From Pseudomonas arsenicoxydans (GTDB lineage Bacteria > Pseudomonadota > Gammaproteobacteria > Pseudomonadales > Pseudomonadaceae), in contig NZ_LT629705.1 in assembly GCF_900103875.1 (NCBI RefSeq), positions 1-64,000 of the forward strand: a stretch of DNA of 64,000 nucleotides, written 5' to 3'. The notes beneath the pieces were generated by a model. The model saw only the letters and a program-made list of their open reading frames with translations, did not search any database and was not told the origin of the DNA. Positions within the stretch are counted from its first letter, which is position 1, and the number at the start of each line of letters is the position of its first letter. Below, piece after piece: positions 15,778-25,083 of this stretch. Both the position numbers and the translations under genes were made by a program.

Positions 15778-17061
15778 ATGTCCTTCCCCAACACCTGGTA
15801 TTCCCAAACCTCTCTGCCTCGCGCGGTCAGGTCCGAGTTGAACAGTGACAAAACCTGCGACGTCTGCATCATCGGCGCTGGCATCGCCGGCCTTACCGCG
15901 GCCCTTGAACTGACCCGGCGCGGCAAGCGCGTGATCATTCTCGAAGCCCATCAGGTGGCCTGGGGTGCGTCCGGTCGCAATGGCGGCGTGGTCTCGCCGG
16001 GTTGGGCCGAAGGGTCTGGAGCGATCCGCAAAAAACTGGGCCTTGCGCACGCCAAAGCGTTGTTCCAGATGTCGGTCGAAGGTGTGGAGATTGTTCGCCG
16101 CAACATTACCGAACTGTCCCTGAGCGGCTGCGCACCCTCTGCCGGCACAATCCGGGTCAAGCGCTATGACGACAGCGCGGGTGTGAAAAATCATATCGAC
16201 ACGATGCGCCGTGACTTCAGCTACGAACTCAACTTCCTCGACACCGCTCAGGTTCGGGAACGGGCGCACACACTGCGCTATTTCCAGGGTGTCGAAGACC
16301 CCAACGCCATGCACTTTCATCCCTTGAATTATTGCCTGGGCCTGGCCCTTGCGATTGAAACCGCGGGGGGGCGTATATTTGAACATTCAAAAATGCTCGC
16401 ATGGCATCGCGAAGGGGCCAATAAAATCGTCCAGACCGCCCACGGCAACGTGCGCTGTCAGGACCTGGTGTTCTGCGCTGGCGGCTACGGCGGCCCGGAA
16501 CTGCAAAAACTCAGCCGCGCGTACCTGCCGATCGCCACTTACGTGGTGTTGACTGAGCACTTGGGCGATTCGATCAAAGACGTGCTCGATTGCGCCGCCG
16601 CATTCTCCGATGACCGTCGCGCATCGGATTATTACCGCATCGTCGAAGGCGATCGCCTGCTGTGGGGCGGACGCATCACCACCCGCAATGAACAGAATGA
16701 AAAAGCCCTGGCGGCGATGCTGAAAGCGGACATGGTTTCGGTTTATCCGCAACTGGCCGCGGTCAACATCGAACTGGCCTGGTCGGGCCTGATGGGTTAC
16801 TCCACCAACAAAATGCCCAACCTGGGACTACTGGAACCCGGTGTGTGGGCCTGCACCTCATTCGGTGGTCACGGGCTGAACACCGGCTCGATTGGCGGCC
16901 GGGTGATCGCTGAAGCAGTGTGCGGGGAAAGCGTGCGACATGAATTGTTCAAGCCGTACTTGCTGGACTGGAACGGCGGACCGTTCGGGCGGGTTGCGGC
17001 CAATGCGATCTATCAATCGTTGAAGGTCATGGACTTCGTTCAGGAACGGTTTCGCGGTTGA
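15778..17061 (+). CDS. FAD-dependent amine/amino acid oxidase (DAO family)
   Basis: A 427-residue flavoprotein of the D-amino-acid-oxidase/glycine oxidase superfamily, with a layout like gamma-glutamylputrescine oxidase. The FAD loop GAGIAG is at residues 33-38, followed by ILEAHQVAWGASGRNGGV, in which the Gly-rich segment contacts the flavin. FGGHGLNTGSIGG near the end is the second FAD motif. Together with the aminotransferase and transporter it suggests uptake and oxidation of an amine or amino acid. It is separated from the binding protein by a REP palindrome. Confidence 0.85.
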   Translation: MSFPNTWYSQTSLPRAVRSELNSDKTCDVCIIGAGIAGLTAALELTRRGKRVIILEAHQVAWGASGRNGGVVSPGWAEGSGAIRKKLGLAHAKALFQMSVEGVEIVRRNITELSLSGCAPSAGTIRVKRYDDSAGVKNHIDTMRRDFSYELNFLDTAQVRERAHTLRYFQGVEDPNAMHFHPLNYCLGLALAIETAGGRIFEHSKMLAWHREGANKIVQTAHGNVRCQDLVFCAGGYGGPELQKLSRAYLPIATYVVLTEHLGDSIKDVLDCAAAFSDDRRASDYYRIVEGDRLLWGGRITTRNEQNEKALAAMLKADMVSVYPQLAAVNIELAWSGLMGYSTNKMPNLGLLEPGVWACTSFGGHGLNTGSIGGRVIAEAVCGESVRHELFKPYLLDWNGGPFGRVAANAIYQSLKVMDFVQERFRG

Positions 17062-17089
17062 TCGAAATTTCCGCAAACCCTGTTAACCC

Positions 17090-17117
17090 TGTAGGAGCTA
17101 GCCTGCTAGCTCCTACA
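17090..17117. repeat. REP palindrome TGTAGGAGCTAGC
   Basis: Perfect 13-base arms (17090-17102, 17105-17117) with a 2-base centre lie between the oxidase and trxB. Similar in form to, but not the same sequence as, the GTGGGAGCG family. Confidence 0.8.
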
Positions 17118-17156
17118 AGGGTTTATGTTGACCGCTCTTTCTGTGGGTACAAAAAA

Positions 17157-17176
17157 ACCGGCCGAAGCCGGTTTTT
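17157..17176 (-). terminator. terminator of trxB
   Basis: ACCGGC-CGAA-GCCGGT stem with A and T runs on opposite sides, so it can work in both directions. It lies 15 bases after the trxB stop and also faces the oxidase gene. Confidence 0.85.
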
Positions 17177-17190
17177 TCATTTCAACGATT

Positions 17191-18468
<1,278 letters not shown>

Positions 18469-19224
18469 ATGCCCGCCCCTGTTCTGTCCGGCCCGCAATA
18501 CCTGCGCGAAGGCCTCAAGCTGGTCCTGAGCCCCAGCCTGCGTTTGTTCGTCCTGTTGCCGCTGGCAATCAACCTGGTGCTGTTCGTCGGATTGATCTAT
18601 CTGGCTGGCCATCAATTCAGCCTGTGGGTCGATACGCTGATGCCGTCGCTGCCCGACTGGCTGAGTTTTCTCAGTTACATCCTCTGGCCGATTTTTGTCG
18701 TGCTGGTGGTGCTGATGGTGTTCTTTACCTTCACGATGCTCGCCAACGTCATCGCTGCGCCGTTCAACGGCTTCCTGGCGGAAAAAGTCGAAGTGGTGGT
18801 GCGCGGCACCGACGACTTCCCGACCTTCAGCTGGGGCGAACTGATTGCCATGATCCCCCGCACCCTGTCCCGGGAAATGCGCAAGCTCGGCTATTTCCTG
18901 CCACGAGCGATCGGGCTGTTCATTCTCTCCTTCATCCCCGTGGTGAACATCATCGCCGCGCCGCTGTGGCTGCTGTTCGGGGTATGGATGATGGCAATCC
19001 AGTACATCGACTACCCGGCGGATAACCACAAACTGGGCTGGAACGAGATGCTCGCCTGGCTGCGGCAGAAGCGCTGGCAGAGCATGAGTTTCGGCGGGAT
19101 CGTTTATCTGGTGCTGCTGATTCCGGTGGTCAACATTTTGATGATGCCAGCGGCGGTGGCAGGAGCGACCCTGTTCTGGGTGCGTGAGCGTGGCGCTGAC
19201 GCGCTGGAAAAAAGCGCCGCCTGA
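18469..19224 (+). CDS. cysZ: sulfate transporter CysZ
   Basis: A 251-residue inner-membrane protein of the CysZ/EI24 family, a sulfate permease supporting cysteine synthesis. Four hydrophobic stretches are visible, with the family motifs [13 protein letters not shown] after the second and [15 protein letters not shown] near residue 180. ATG 18469 has GGAG upstream; the frame begins earlier without support. cysNC and cysD occur 10 kb downstream in the window. Confidence 0.92.
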   Translation: MPAPVLSGPQYLREGLKLVLSPSLRLFVLLPLAINLVLFVGLIYLAGHQFSLWVDTLMPSLPDWLSFLSYILWPIFVVLVVLMVFFTFTMLANVIAAPFNGFLAEKVEVVVRGTDDFPTFSWGELIAMIPRTLSREMRKLGYFLPRAIGLFILSFIPVVNIIAAPLWLLFGVWMMAIQYIDYPADNHKLGWNEMLAWLRQKRWQSMSFGGIVYLVLLIPVVNILMMPAAVAGATLFWVRERGADALEKSAA

Positions 19225-19317
19225 ACATCTGTAGCTCTCGCCGTTTTGTATAACCGGCTATTGCTGACAGTAGCCAATATCAGGAATGACATCTCCAATA
19301 GATGATGAGGTCCACCT

Positions 19318-19333
19318 GCATGAATTCTCATGC
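19318..19333. promoter_or_regulatory. short perfect dyad GCATGA-ATTC-TCATGC
   Basis: Six-base perfect arms in the 153-base gap before the GH20 gene, 45 bases from its start. Could be an operator or a leader stem. Confidence 0.3.
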
Positions 19334-19377
19334 GTTCAAGGAAGAGACGTGACCTCATTTCATGGAGATGTTGTTCA

Positions 19378-20970
19378 ATGCGATCCCCCGCCAGCCCACC
19401 CCTCTCATCTGCCGCGAAGGCAGTCCACCCGACCGCAAACACGCTCAGCGAACGCTTTGCCTGGACCGGCCTGAGTCCGGCAGTACGGCATGCCCAGCCT
19501 GTTACCGGTGCCGCCTGCACCCTCAGCGAAAGCACGCGTATTCTCATCGACGATGAGCGCATCCGCCCGTTGGCGACAAGATTGGCATTCGGGTTCGCCG
19601 TTGCCGCCGGTCTCAGCCAACCACCCGCCGTCATGCTCGTGTCAGGCAGTCCGCGACAGAGTCGGGGTGATGTCGTGTTGAATCTGTCTGCGCCAGACAC
19701 TGCGCAAGTGCCGATACCCGCCAAAGGTCTGAACGAGGCCTACCGCATCGACATTACCGACGCCATTCGCGTCACCGCAAAAACCCTGGAAGCCATGGCC
19801 CGGGCGTTGACGACCTTGCATAAAGCAGCCCTGGTTTGCGCCACACTTGCCCCCGGTGTGGTCATTGACGCCCCTGCACATTCCGAGCGCTCCGTCCTGC
19901 TCGATGTCGGGCGCAAGTATTACAGCCCGGAATGGATCAAAAACCTGCTGCGCGAGATGGCATGGAACCAGCTCAACACGCTGTATCTTCACCTCACCGA
20001 CAATGAAGGTGTGCGGATTGTCTTCCCTTCTCATCCAGGCCTTTCCAGCGCGGATGCCTGGAGCGCAGAGGAGCTCAAAGAGATACTCGATACCGCGGCC
20101 TCGTACCACATCAACGTGATTCCCGGGATTGAGTCGCCTGGGCATATGAAATTCATTCTGCGCAACAAGCCCGAATTTCAACTTCACCTGAGCGATGGCA
20201 CTGTTGTGCCCAAAGCGCTGGATTTCAGCATTCCGGCCGCACGCCGCTTTGTCAAAGAGCTCCTCAAGGATGTGTTCGACCTGTTTCCAGACTGCACCCA
20301 TGTCAATCTGGAAGCCGACGAATATTTCCTTGCTCCGATCACCTCCCACAACACGCCACAACAGGCTGAATACGCACGACAGTCCTCGGGAAAGCCTGGC
20401 GCCAGCTCCCGCGATGGCGTCCGACAATTCGTCAATGAGCTGGCAAGTTTTGTGCGCGAAAACGGCAAGACTGCACGCATGTGGAACGATGCTGTCGTTC
20501 AGGACAATCAAGTGATCAAGGTCGATACCGCCGTTGAAATACTTTGCTGGAGTATCTGGGGCAGCGTTCGCAGTGAGAAAAACGTACAAGCGCTGATCAA
20601 CGCCGGGTACAGCGTGCTCAATGCCCATGGCGACTTTTACTTTGTCATCCGATCCGACTGGAGCAATCTGGTGGATCGCAAGCACTCGCCTTATGGACTT
20701 TATGATTTCTGGCGCCCCAACTATTTCATGGACAATGCCGGTCAAAGCGTGACGATCATCGATTCAAGTCACCCTGCGATGAAGGGCGCAGGCATACAAG
20801 TCTGGGCCGATGAGCCCGATTACCTGTCAGCTGAGAAAATCTGGTCGCATCTGATTCCATGGATGCAACCGACGGGGCAGCGTTTGTGGGGATCACTGCA
20901 CGCGGCCAACACGATGAAGGAGGTAAAACTGATCACCCGTTCGGTTGCCTTCGCTCCACCGGAACGGTGA
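19378..20970 (+). CDS. GH20 beta-hexosaminidase, dispersin B-like
   Basis: A 530-residue glycoside hydrolase family 20 protein. The catalytic pair is Asp314-Glu315 in NLEADEYF. The barrel pattern follows dispersin B: LLDVGRKYYSPEWIKN, LHLTDNEG, PGIESPGHM, RMWND, ILCWSIWG, GYSVLNAHGDFYFV and GAGIQVWADE. About 150 residues precede the barrel and resemble the GH20 N-terminal alpha/beta domain. No signal peptide is seen from ATG 19378 or from the in-frame start at 19330, so it appears cytoplasmic, unlike secreted dispersin B. Ribosome binding is weak (GGAG 11 bases upstream). The substrate is probably beta-linked N-acetylglucosamine. Confidence 0.8.
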   Translation: MRSPASPPLSSAAKAVHPTANTLSERFAWTGLSPAVRHAQPVTGAACTLSESTRILIDDERIRPLATRLAFGFAVAAGLSQPPAVMLVSGSPRQSRGDVVLNLSAPDTAQVPIPAKGLNEAYRIDITDAIRVTAKTLEAMARALTTLHKAALVCATLAPGVVIDAPAHSERSVLLDVGRKYYSPEWIKNLLREMAWNQLNTLYLHLTDNEGVRIVFPSHPGLSSADAWSAEELKEILDTAASYHINVIPGIESPGHMKFILRNKPEFQLHLSDGTVVPKALDFSIPAARRFVKELLKDVFDLFPDCTHVNLEADEYFLAPITSHNTPQQAEYARQSSGKPGASSRDGVRQFVNELASFVRENGKTARMWNDAVVQDNQVIKVDTAVEILCWSIWGSVRSEKNVQALINAGYSVLNAHGDFYFVIRSDWSNLVDRKHSPYGLYDFWRPNYFMDNAGQSVTIIDSSHPAMKGAGIQVWADEPDYLSAEKIWSHLIPWMQPTGQRLWGSLHAANTMKEVKLITRSVAFAPPER

Positions 20971-21066
20971 TGACTGACGTTATCTGCCGCCCCTAATGGC
21001 CTCATCGTCATAAATCCATCATCAAAGCGCCACATTGACGACATGGCCTCAGCCGACACTGAGGTC

Positions 21067-22242
21067 ATGACGACAGCTCTGCATATCACTCTGATCACCG
21101 AAACCTTCCCACCGGAAATCAACGGCGTGGCCAACACCCTTGGCCGCTTGTGCGATGGTTTGCGTGCGCGCGGCCATCAAGTGGAGCTGGTGCGACCACG
21201 TCAGGGCGGCGACCTGCTGGCGGTCAGCGACGATGGGTTGCTGCTGTGTCGGGGCTGGCCGCTGCCAGGTTATCCCGGCTTGCAATGGGGTCAGTCGTCG
21301 ATGCACAAATTGCTCAGGCGCTGGAAACGGCATCGCCCGGACGTGCTCTACATCGCCACGGAAGGACCGCTGGGATTGTCGGCGTTGCGTGCGGCGCGGC
21401 GCTTGGGGATCTCCGTGGTCAGCGGCTTTCACACCAACTTCCAGCAGTACTCCAGCCAGTACGGGCTCGGGTTGCTCACTCGGCTGCTGACCCACTACCT
21501 GCGCTGGTTTCACAATCGCTCGACGCTGACGCTGGTGCCGAGTGTCAGCCAGCGACTGGAACTGGAGCGCCGGCATTTCGAGCGTCTGGCGCTGCTCTCT
21601 CGAGGGGTCGACAGCCAACTGTTTCATCCCTCCAAAAGACAGACGTCACTGCGCGAACAGTGGGGATTGGGCGAGGATGATATTGCCGTCCTTCACGTAG
21701 GACGTTTGGCCCCGGAGAAAAACCTTGGCCTGCTCAAGCGCTGTTTCGACGCGCTGAAAGCCACTTATCCGCAGCGCACGTTGAAAATGATTGTGGTCGG
21801 CGACGGACCACAGCGAGCGATTCTGGAGCAGGAACTGCCTGAAGCGATTTTCTGCGGCTCACAACGCGGCGAAGCGTTGGCCAGCCATTACGCGTCGGGG
21901 GACGTATTCCTGTTTCCGAGCATGACCGAAACCTTCGGCAACGTGGTGCTTGAGGCGCTGGCCTCGGGATTGGGTGTGGTGGCTTACGATCAGGCGGCTG
22001 CGGCGCAGCATATCCGTCATGGCTACAACGGCGTGCTGGCGATGCCAGGGGATGAGGAAGCGTTCTGCGATGCGCTGTGCTGGTTGCTGGAAGAAAGGGA
22101 AACCTTGCGTTGCGTGCGACTGAATGCGCGCCAGCATGCGAGTCGGCAGGGTTGGGCGGCGATTATCGATCAGTTCGAGGGGCAGTTGCGGGGGGCTTGT
22201 GTGAGGGAGCAGGTGCTGCCGACGGCCGAGATTACTCCCTGA
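21067..22242 (+). CDS. glycosyltransferase family 4, mannosyltransferase-like
   Basis: A 391-residue GT-B fold glycosyltransferase. The N-terminus ETFPPEINGVANTLGRL is typical of GDP-mannose-dependent alpha-mannosyltransferases. HVGRLAPEKNL opens the donor domain, and FPSMTETFGNVVLEALASGLGVVAYD is the GT4 nucleotide-sugar motif. An in-frame ATG at 21043 is possible, but ATG 21067 has GAGG close upstream. Likely target is a glycolipid or surface sugar. Next to a GH20 gene, but 96 bases apart, so no firm link. Confidence 0.82.
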   Translation: MTTALHITLITETFPPEINGVANTLGRLCDGLRARGHQVELVRPRQGGDLLAVSDDGLLLCRGWPLPGYPGLQWGQSSMHKLLRRWKRHRPDVLYIATEGPLGLSALRAARRLGISVVSGFHTNFQQYSSQYGLGLLTRLLTHYLRWFHNRSTLTLVPSVSQRLELERRHFERLALLSRGVDSQLFHPSKRQTSLREQWGLGEDDIAVLHVGRLAPEKNLGLLKRCFDALKATYPQRTLKMIVVGDGPQRAILEQELPEAIFCGSQRGEALASHYASGDVFLFPSMTETFGNVVLEALASGLGVVAYDQAAAAQHIRHGYNGVLAMPGDEEAFCDALCWLLEERETLRCVRLNARQHASRQGWAAIIDQFEGQLRGACVREQVLPTAEITP

Positions 22243-22262
22243 GTCTTGGTGACCGTGAGTCA

Positions 22263-22345
22263 GCCATCGCGGGCAAGCCCGCTCCCACAGTGGTTCTGCG
22301 TCATCCACAGAGCCAATGTGGGAGCGAGCCTGCTCGCGATGGCGT
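22263..22345. repeat. REP pair (GCGGGCAAGCCCGCTCCCAC type)
   Basis: Two REP units in inverted orientation: one at about 22264-22290 and one at about 22316-22345, both including GTGGGAGCG or its inverse and ATCGCG. This is the most common REP family in the window; another pair lies at 28104-28203. Confidence 0.85.
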
Positions 22346-22360
22346 CAATACAGCCGCTGC

Positions 22361-23464
22361 TTAAACCAGCGTCATCAACGCCTCTCGGCTGAATGGCAGG
22401 ATGTCTTCCTCACGCCCGTCGCGCACTTTCTGCGCCCAGTCCGGGTCCACCAGCAGCGCACGCCCTACCGCCACCAGATCGAACTCGTCGTTGTTCAGAC
22501 GCTCCAGCAGTTTTTCCAGGCTGGCTGGCTGCGCGATCTTGTCGGTGTTGACCATGAACTGCAGGAACTCGCCATCCAGGCCCACGCTGCCCACAGTGAT
22601 GGTCGGCTTGCCAGTGAGTTTGCGCGTCCAGCCGGCCAGGTTCAGTTCGGAGCCATCGAACTCCGGCTCCCAGAAGCGGCGCGTCGAGCAGTGGAAAATA
22701 TCCACGCCGGCGTCGGACAACGGCTTGAGAAATTCGCCCAACGCTTCCGGGGTTTGTACCAGGCGCGCGGTGTAATCCTGCTGCTTCCACTGCGAAAAAC
22801 GGAAGATGATCGGGAAGCCTTCGCCGACTGCGGCACGCACGGCCTGGATCAGCTCGATGGCAAATCGCGAACGGCCAGCCAGGTCGCCACCGTATTCGTC
22901 GGTGCGCTGGTTGCTGCCTTCCCAGAAGAACTGGTCCACGAGGTAACCGTGGGCACCGTGGATTTCAACGCCGTCCATGCCAATGCTCTGGGCATCCTTG
23001 GCGGCTTGGGCGAATGCGGCGATCACGTCCTGGATATCTTGCTTGGTCATGCCGTGCACCACGACCTGACCGTCCTTCAATTTTTCCGATGGACCGTAAC
23101 CCGGCACGCTGGCATCCGGCTCGGTGCCGATGCGACGCACGCTGCCGACATGCCAAAGCTGTGGAACGATCTTGCCGCCCTCGGCGTGGACCGCATCGAC
23201 CACTTTCTTCCAGCCGGCCAGTGCAGCTTCACCATAGAAATGCGGCACGTTCGGGTAGCCATTGGAAGCCTTGTGACCGACGGTGGTGCCTTCGGTGATG
23301 ATCAGGCCCACACCGGCAGCGGCGCGACGACGGTAGTATTCGATCACTTTGGAGTTGGGAACGCCGCCCGGCGAGAACGAGCGGGTCATCGGCGCCATGA
23401 CGACGCGGGTCGGCAATTCGAGGGTGCCGAGATGGAACGGTTTGAACAGGGCTTTGACTGGCAT
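22361..23464 (-). CDS. old yellow enzyme-family flavin reductase
   Basis: A 367-residue FMN enzyme of the old yellow enzyme/NemA group, reducing activated C=C bonds or nitro groups with NAD(P)H. The barrel pattern is PTRVVMAPMTRS, LIITEGTTVGHKASNGYPNVP, QLWHVG, DGVEIHGAHGYLVDQFFW and TVGSVG. Unlike classical NemA, the substrate-binding positions read IHGAHGYL. ATG 23464 has GGAG upstream. Transcribed as a single gene after the glutathione peroxidase terminator. Confidence 0.88.
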   Translation of the reverse strand: MPVKALFKPFHLGTLELPTRVVMAPMTRSFSPGGVPNSKVIEYYRRRAAAGVGLIITEGTTVGHKASNGYPNVPHFYGEAALAGWKKVVDAVHAEGGKIVPQLWHVGSVRRIGTEPDASVPGYGPSEKLKDGQVVVHGMTKQDIQDVIAAFAQAAKDAQSIGMDGVEIHGAHGYLVDQFFWEGSNQRTDEYGGDLAGRSRFAIELIQAVRAAVGEGFPIIFRFSQWKQQDYTARLVQTPEALGEFLKPLSDAGVDIFHCSTRRFWEPEFDGSELNLAGWTRKLTGKPTITVGSVGLDGEFLQFMVNTDKIAQPASLEKLLERLNNDEFDLVAVGRALLVDPDWAQKVRDGREEDILPFSREALMTLV

Positions 23465-23588
23465 GGGGCACTCCACGAAAACGCTATCGACGGGACATGA
23501 ATTTTATGACGGCGATAATATGCGCAGATGCAGACGATGCACAGCACTATTGATCTGGGTGATTAAGGGTCAAAAGGCAGGCATAAAA

Positions 23589-23614
23589 AAATCGCAGCTC
23601 GAAGGCTGCGATTT
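23589..23614 (-). terminator. terminator of glutathione peroxidase gene
   Basis: AAATCGCAGC (23589-23598) pairs with GCTGCGATTT (23605-23614); on the minus strand it ends in a run of seven T. It lies just after the glutathione peroxidase stop. Confidence 0.85.
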
Positions 23615-23625
23615 CTTTTTGCGAC

Positions 23626-24108
23626 TCAGCTCAGCGCTTTTTCAATCGCATGAACGATCGTCGGATCATCCGGCGCCGTGCGTGGCGAGAAGCGGGCCAA
23701 CACACGCCCGTCCTTACCCAGCAGGAATTTTTCGAAGTTCCAGGTGATGTCTCCCGGAAACTCCGCGCCCTCGCCCGCCAACAGACGGTACAGCTGATGA
23801 CGCTCGTGCCCGTTGACTTCCAGCTTGCTGGACAACGGAAAGGTCACGCCATAGTTGAGGCTGCAGAACTCCTGAATCTCCTGCTCGGTGCCCGGTTCCT
23901 GCCCGGCAAACTGGTTGCACGGCAGGCCCAGCACACTGAAACCCTTGTCCTTGAATTGCTGGTAGAGGTTTTCCAGTGCCGCGTACTGTGGGGTCAAACC
24001 ACATTTGGAGGCAACGTTGACCACCAGCACGACACGCCCCTTGAAAGGCGCCAGAGGTAGCTCCTGACCATCCAGGGCTGTCAATTTAAGGTCGTGAAAA
24101 GCACTCAT
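23626..24108 (-). CDS. glutathione peroxidase family protein
   Basis: A 160-residue thiol peroxidase that removes hydrogen peroxide and lipid hydroperoxides. The peroxidatic Cys36 is in NVASKCGLT, with CNQFAGQEPG and TWNFEKFL supplying the Gln and Trp of the active-site tetrad. Bacterial members usually take electrons from thioredoxin, and trxB is 6 kb away, though not linked. ATG 24108 was chosen over 24120 as it gives the family N-terminus. Confidence 0.93.
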   Translation of the reverse strand: MSAFHDLKLTALDGQELPLAPFKGRVVLVVNVASKCGLTPQYAALENLYQQFKDKGFSVLGLPCNQFAGQEPGTEQEIQEFCSLNYGVTFPLSSKLEVNGHERHQLYRLLAGEGAEFPGDITWNFEKFLLGKDGRVLARFSPRTAPDDPTIVHAIEKALS

Positions 24109-24183
24109 GACGAACTCCAAATTCCCGTGTTCTACTCGAAACAGCCACTTGGCGATGTCACCAAGGACAGCCGCGGACTAAAA

Positions 24184-24201
24184 AGGCGCCCTCGGGCGCC
24201 T
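24184..24201 (-). terminator. terminator of slyD-like gene
   Basis: AGGCGCCC-TC-GGGCGCCT stem followed on the minus strand by TTTT. It lies 30 bases after the FKBP gene stop. Confidence 0.7.
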
Positions 24202-24230
24202 CTCCAGTTCTCTGAGCTTAGCGCAGAAAA

Positions 24231-24716
24231 TCAGTGGTGATGGCCACCTTCGCCATGGACGTGACCATGAGCGATTTCTTCCTGGCTGGCATCACGAATG
24301 TCGATGATCTTGACTTCGAAATTCAGGCGCTGACCGGCCAACGGGTGGTTGCCGTCGACGGTGACTTCGTCGCCGTCCAGATCACGGATGGTAACGATCT
24401 GCATCTGGCCATCTGGAGCGGAAGCGTGGAACTGCATGCCCACTTCCAGTTCGTCGACACCTTCGAACATGCTGCGGCTCAGGGTGCTGACCAGTTCAGC
24501 AGCGTATTCGCCGTAGGCATCTTCAGGTTCAACGGCTACTTTCAGCTCGTCGCCGACTGCTTTGCCTTCCAGTGCCTTTTCCAGGCCTGGAATGATGTTA
24601 CCTGCGCCTTGCAGGTAAACCAGCGGCGCGCCGCCGGCGGAGCTGTCGATGACCTCACCAGCGTCGTTGGTCAGGGTATAGTCGATGGAGACAGCCTTAT
24701 TGGCGGCGATCAGCAT
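24231..24716 (-). CDS. FKBP-type peptidyl-prolyl isomerase, SlyD-like
   Basis: A 161-residue SlyD-like isomerase/chaperone. The FKBP half begins SIDYTLTNDAGEVIDSS, with PLVYLQGAGNIIPGLEKAL. The insert-in-flap chaperone domain follows (YGEYAAELV to HPLAGQRLNFEV). The C-terminus HGHVHGEGGHHH is a His-rich metal tail, shorter than in E. coli SlyD, and could bind nickel. ATG 24716 replaces a much longer unsupported frame. Confidence 0.93.
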   Translation of the reverse strand: MLIAANKAVSIDYTLTNDAGEVIDSSAGGAPLVYLQGAGNIIPGLEKALEGKAVGDELKVAVEPEDAYGEYAAELVSTLSRSMFEGVDELEVGMQFHASAPDGQMQIVTIRDLDGDEVTVDGNHPLAGQRLNFEVKIIDIRDASQEEIAHGHVHGEGGHHH

Positions 24717-24801
24717 GGGGCGAGACCTTTTGCATAAGAATGAAGAAAGACCAAGTTTAGCGAAGCAATCGCCCGAAAGCGAACACAACCCGGACAAACG
24801 G

Positions 24802-25023
24802 ATGGCGACGAAAGGTTCAACGGTCACCGGTTTTCATCAGGATGAGGACGGACATTGGGTGGCCGAGCTTTCCTGCGGTCACACACAGCACTTGCGTCAC
24901 CAGCCACCGTGGCAATCACGCGCCTGGGTCCTGGACCCCGCGCAACGTATTGAAAAAATAGGCCAGCCCTTTGATTGTGGTTGGTGCGCACAAGGCTCGG
25001 TTAGCGATAACCTTGGCGACTGA
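24802..25023 (+). CDS. DUF3565 small protein
   Basis: A 73-residue protein of the DUF3565 family. Conserved features are GFHQDEDGHWVAELSCGH, RHQPPWQSRAWV and DCGWC. The Cys and His positions could form a metal site. Function unknown. The start is uncertain: ATG 24802 has no good ribosome binding site, and ATG 24715 overlapping the slyD start is in frame. Confidence 0.78.
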   Translation: MATKGSTVTGFHQDEDGHWVAELSCGHTQHLRHQPPWQSRAWVLDPAQRIEKIGQPFDCGWCAQGSVSDNLGD

Positions 25024-25083
25024 ATTTCGGTAGATCGTCAGCCATAGATGATCGCCTTTGCCATGCTCCCTCAGAGAATTCGC

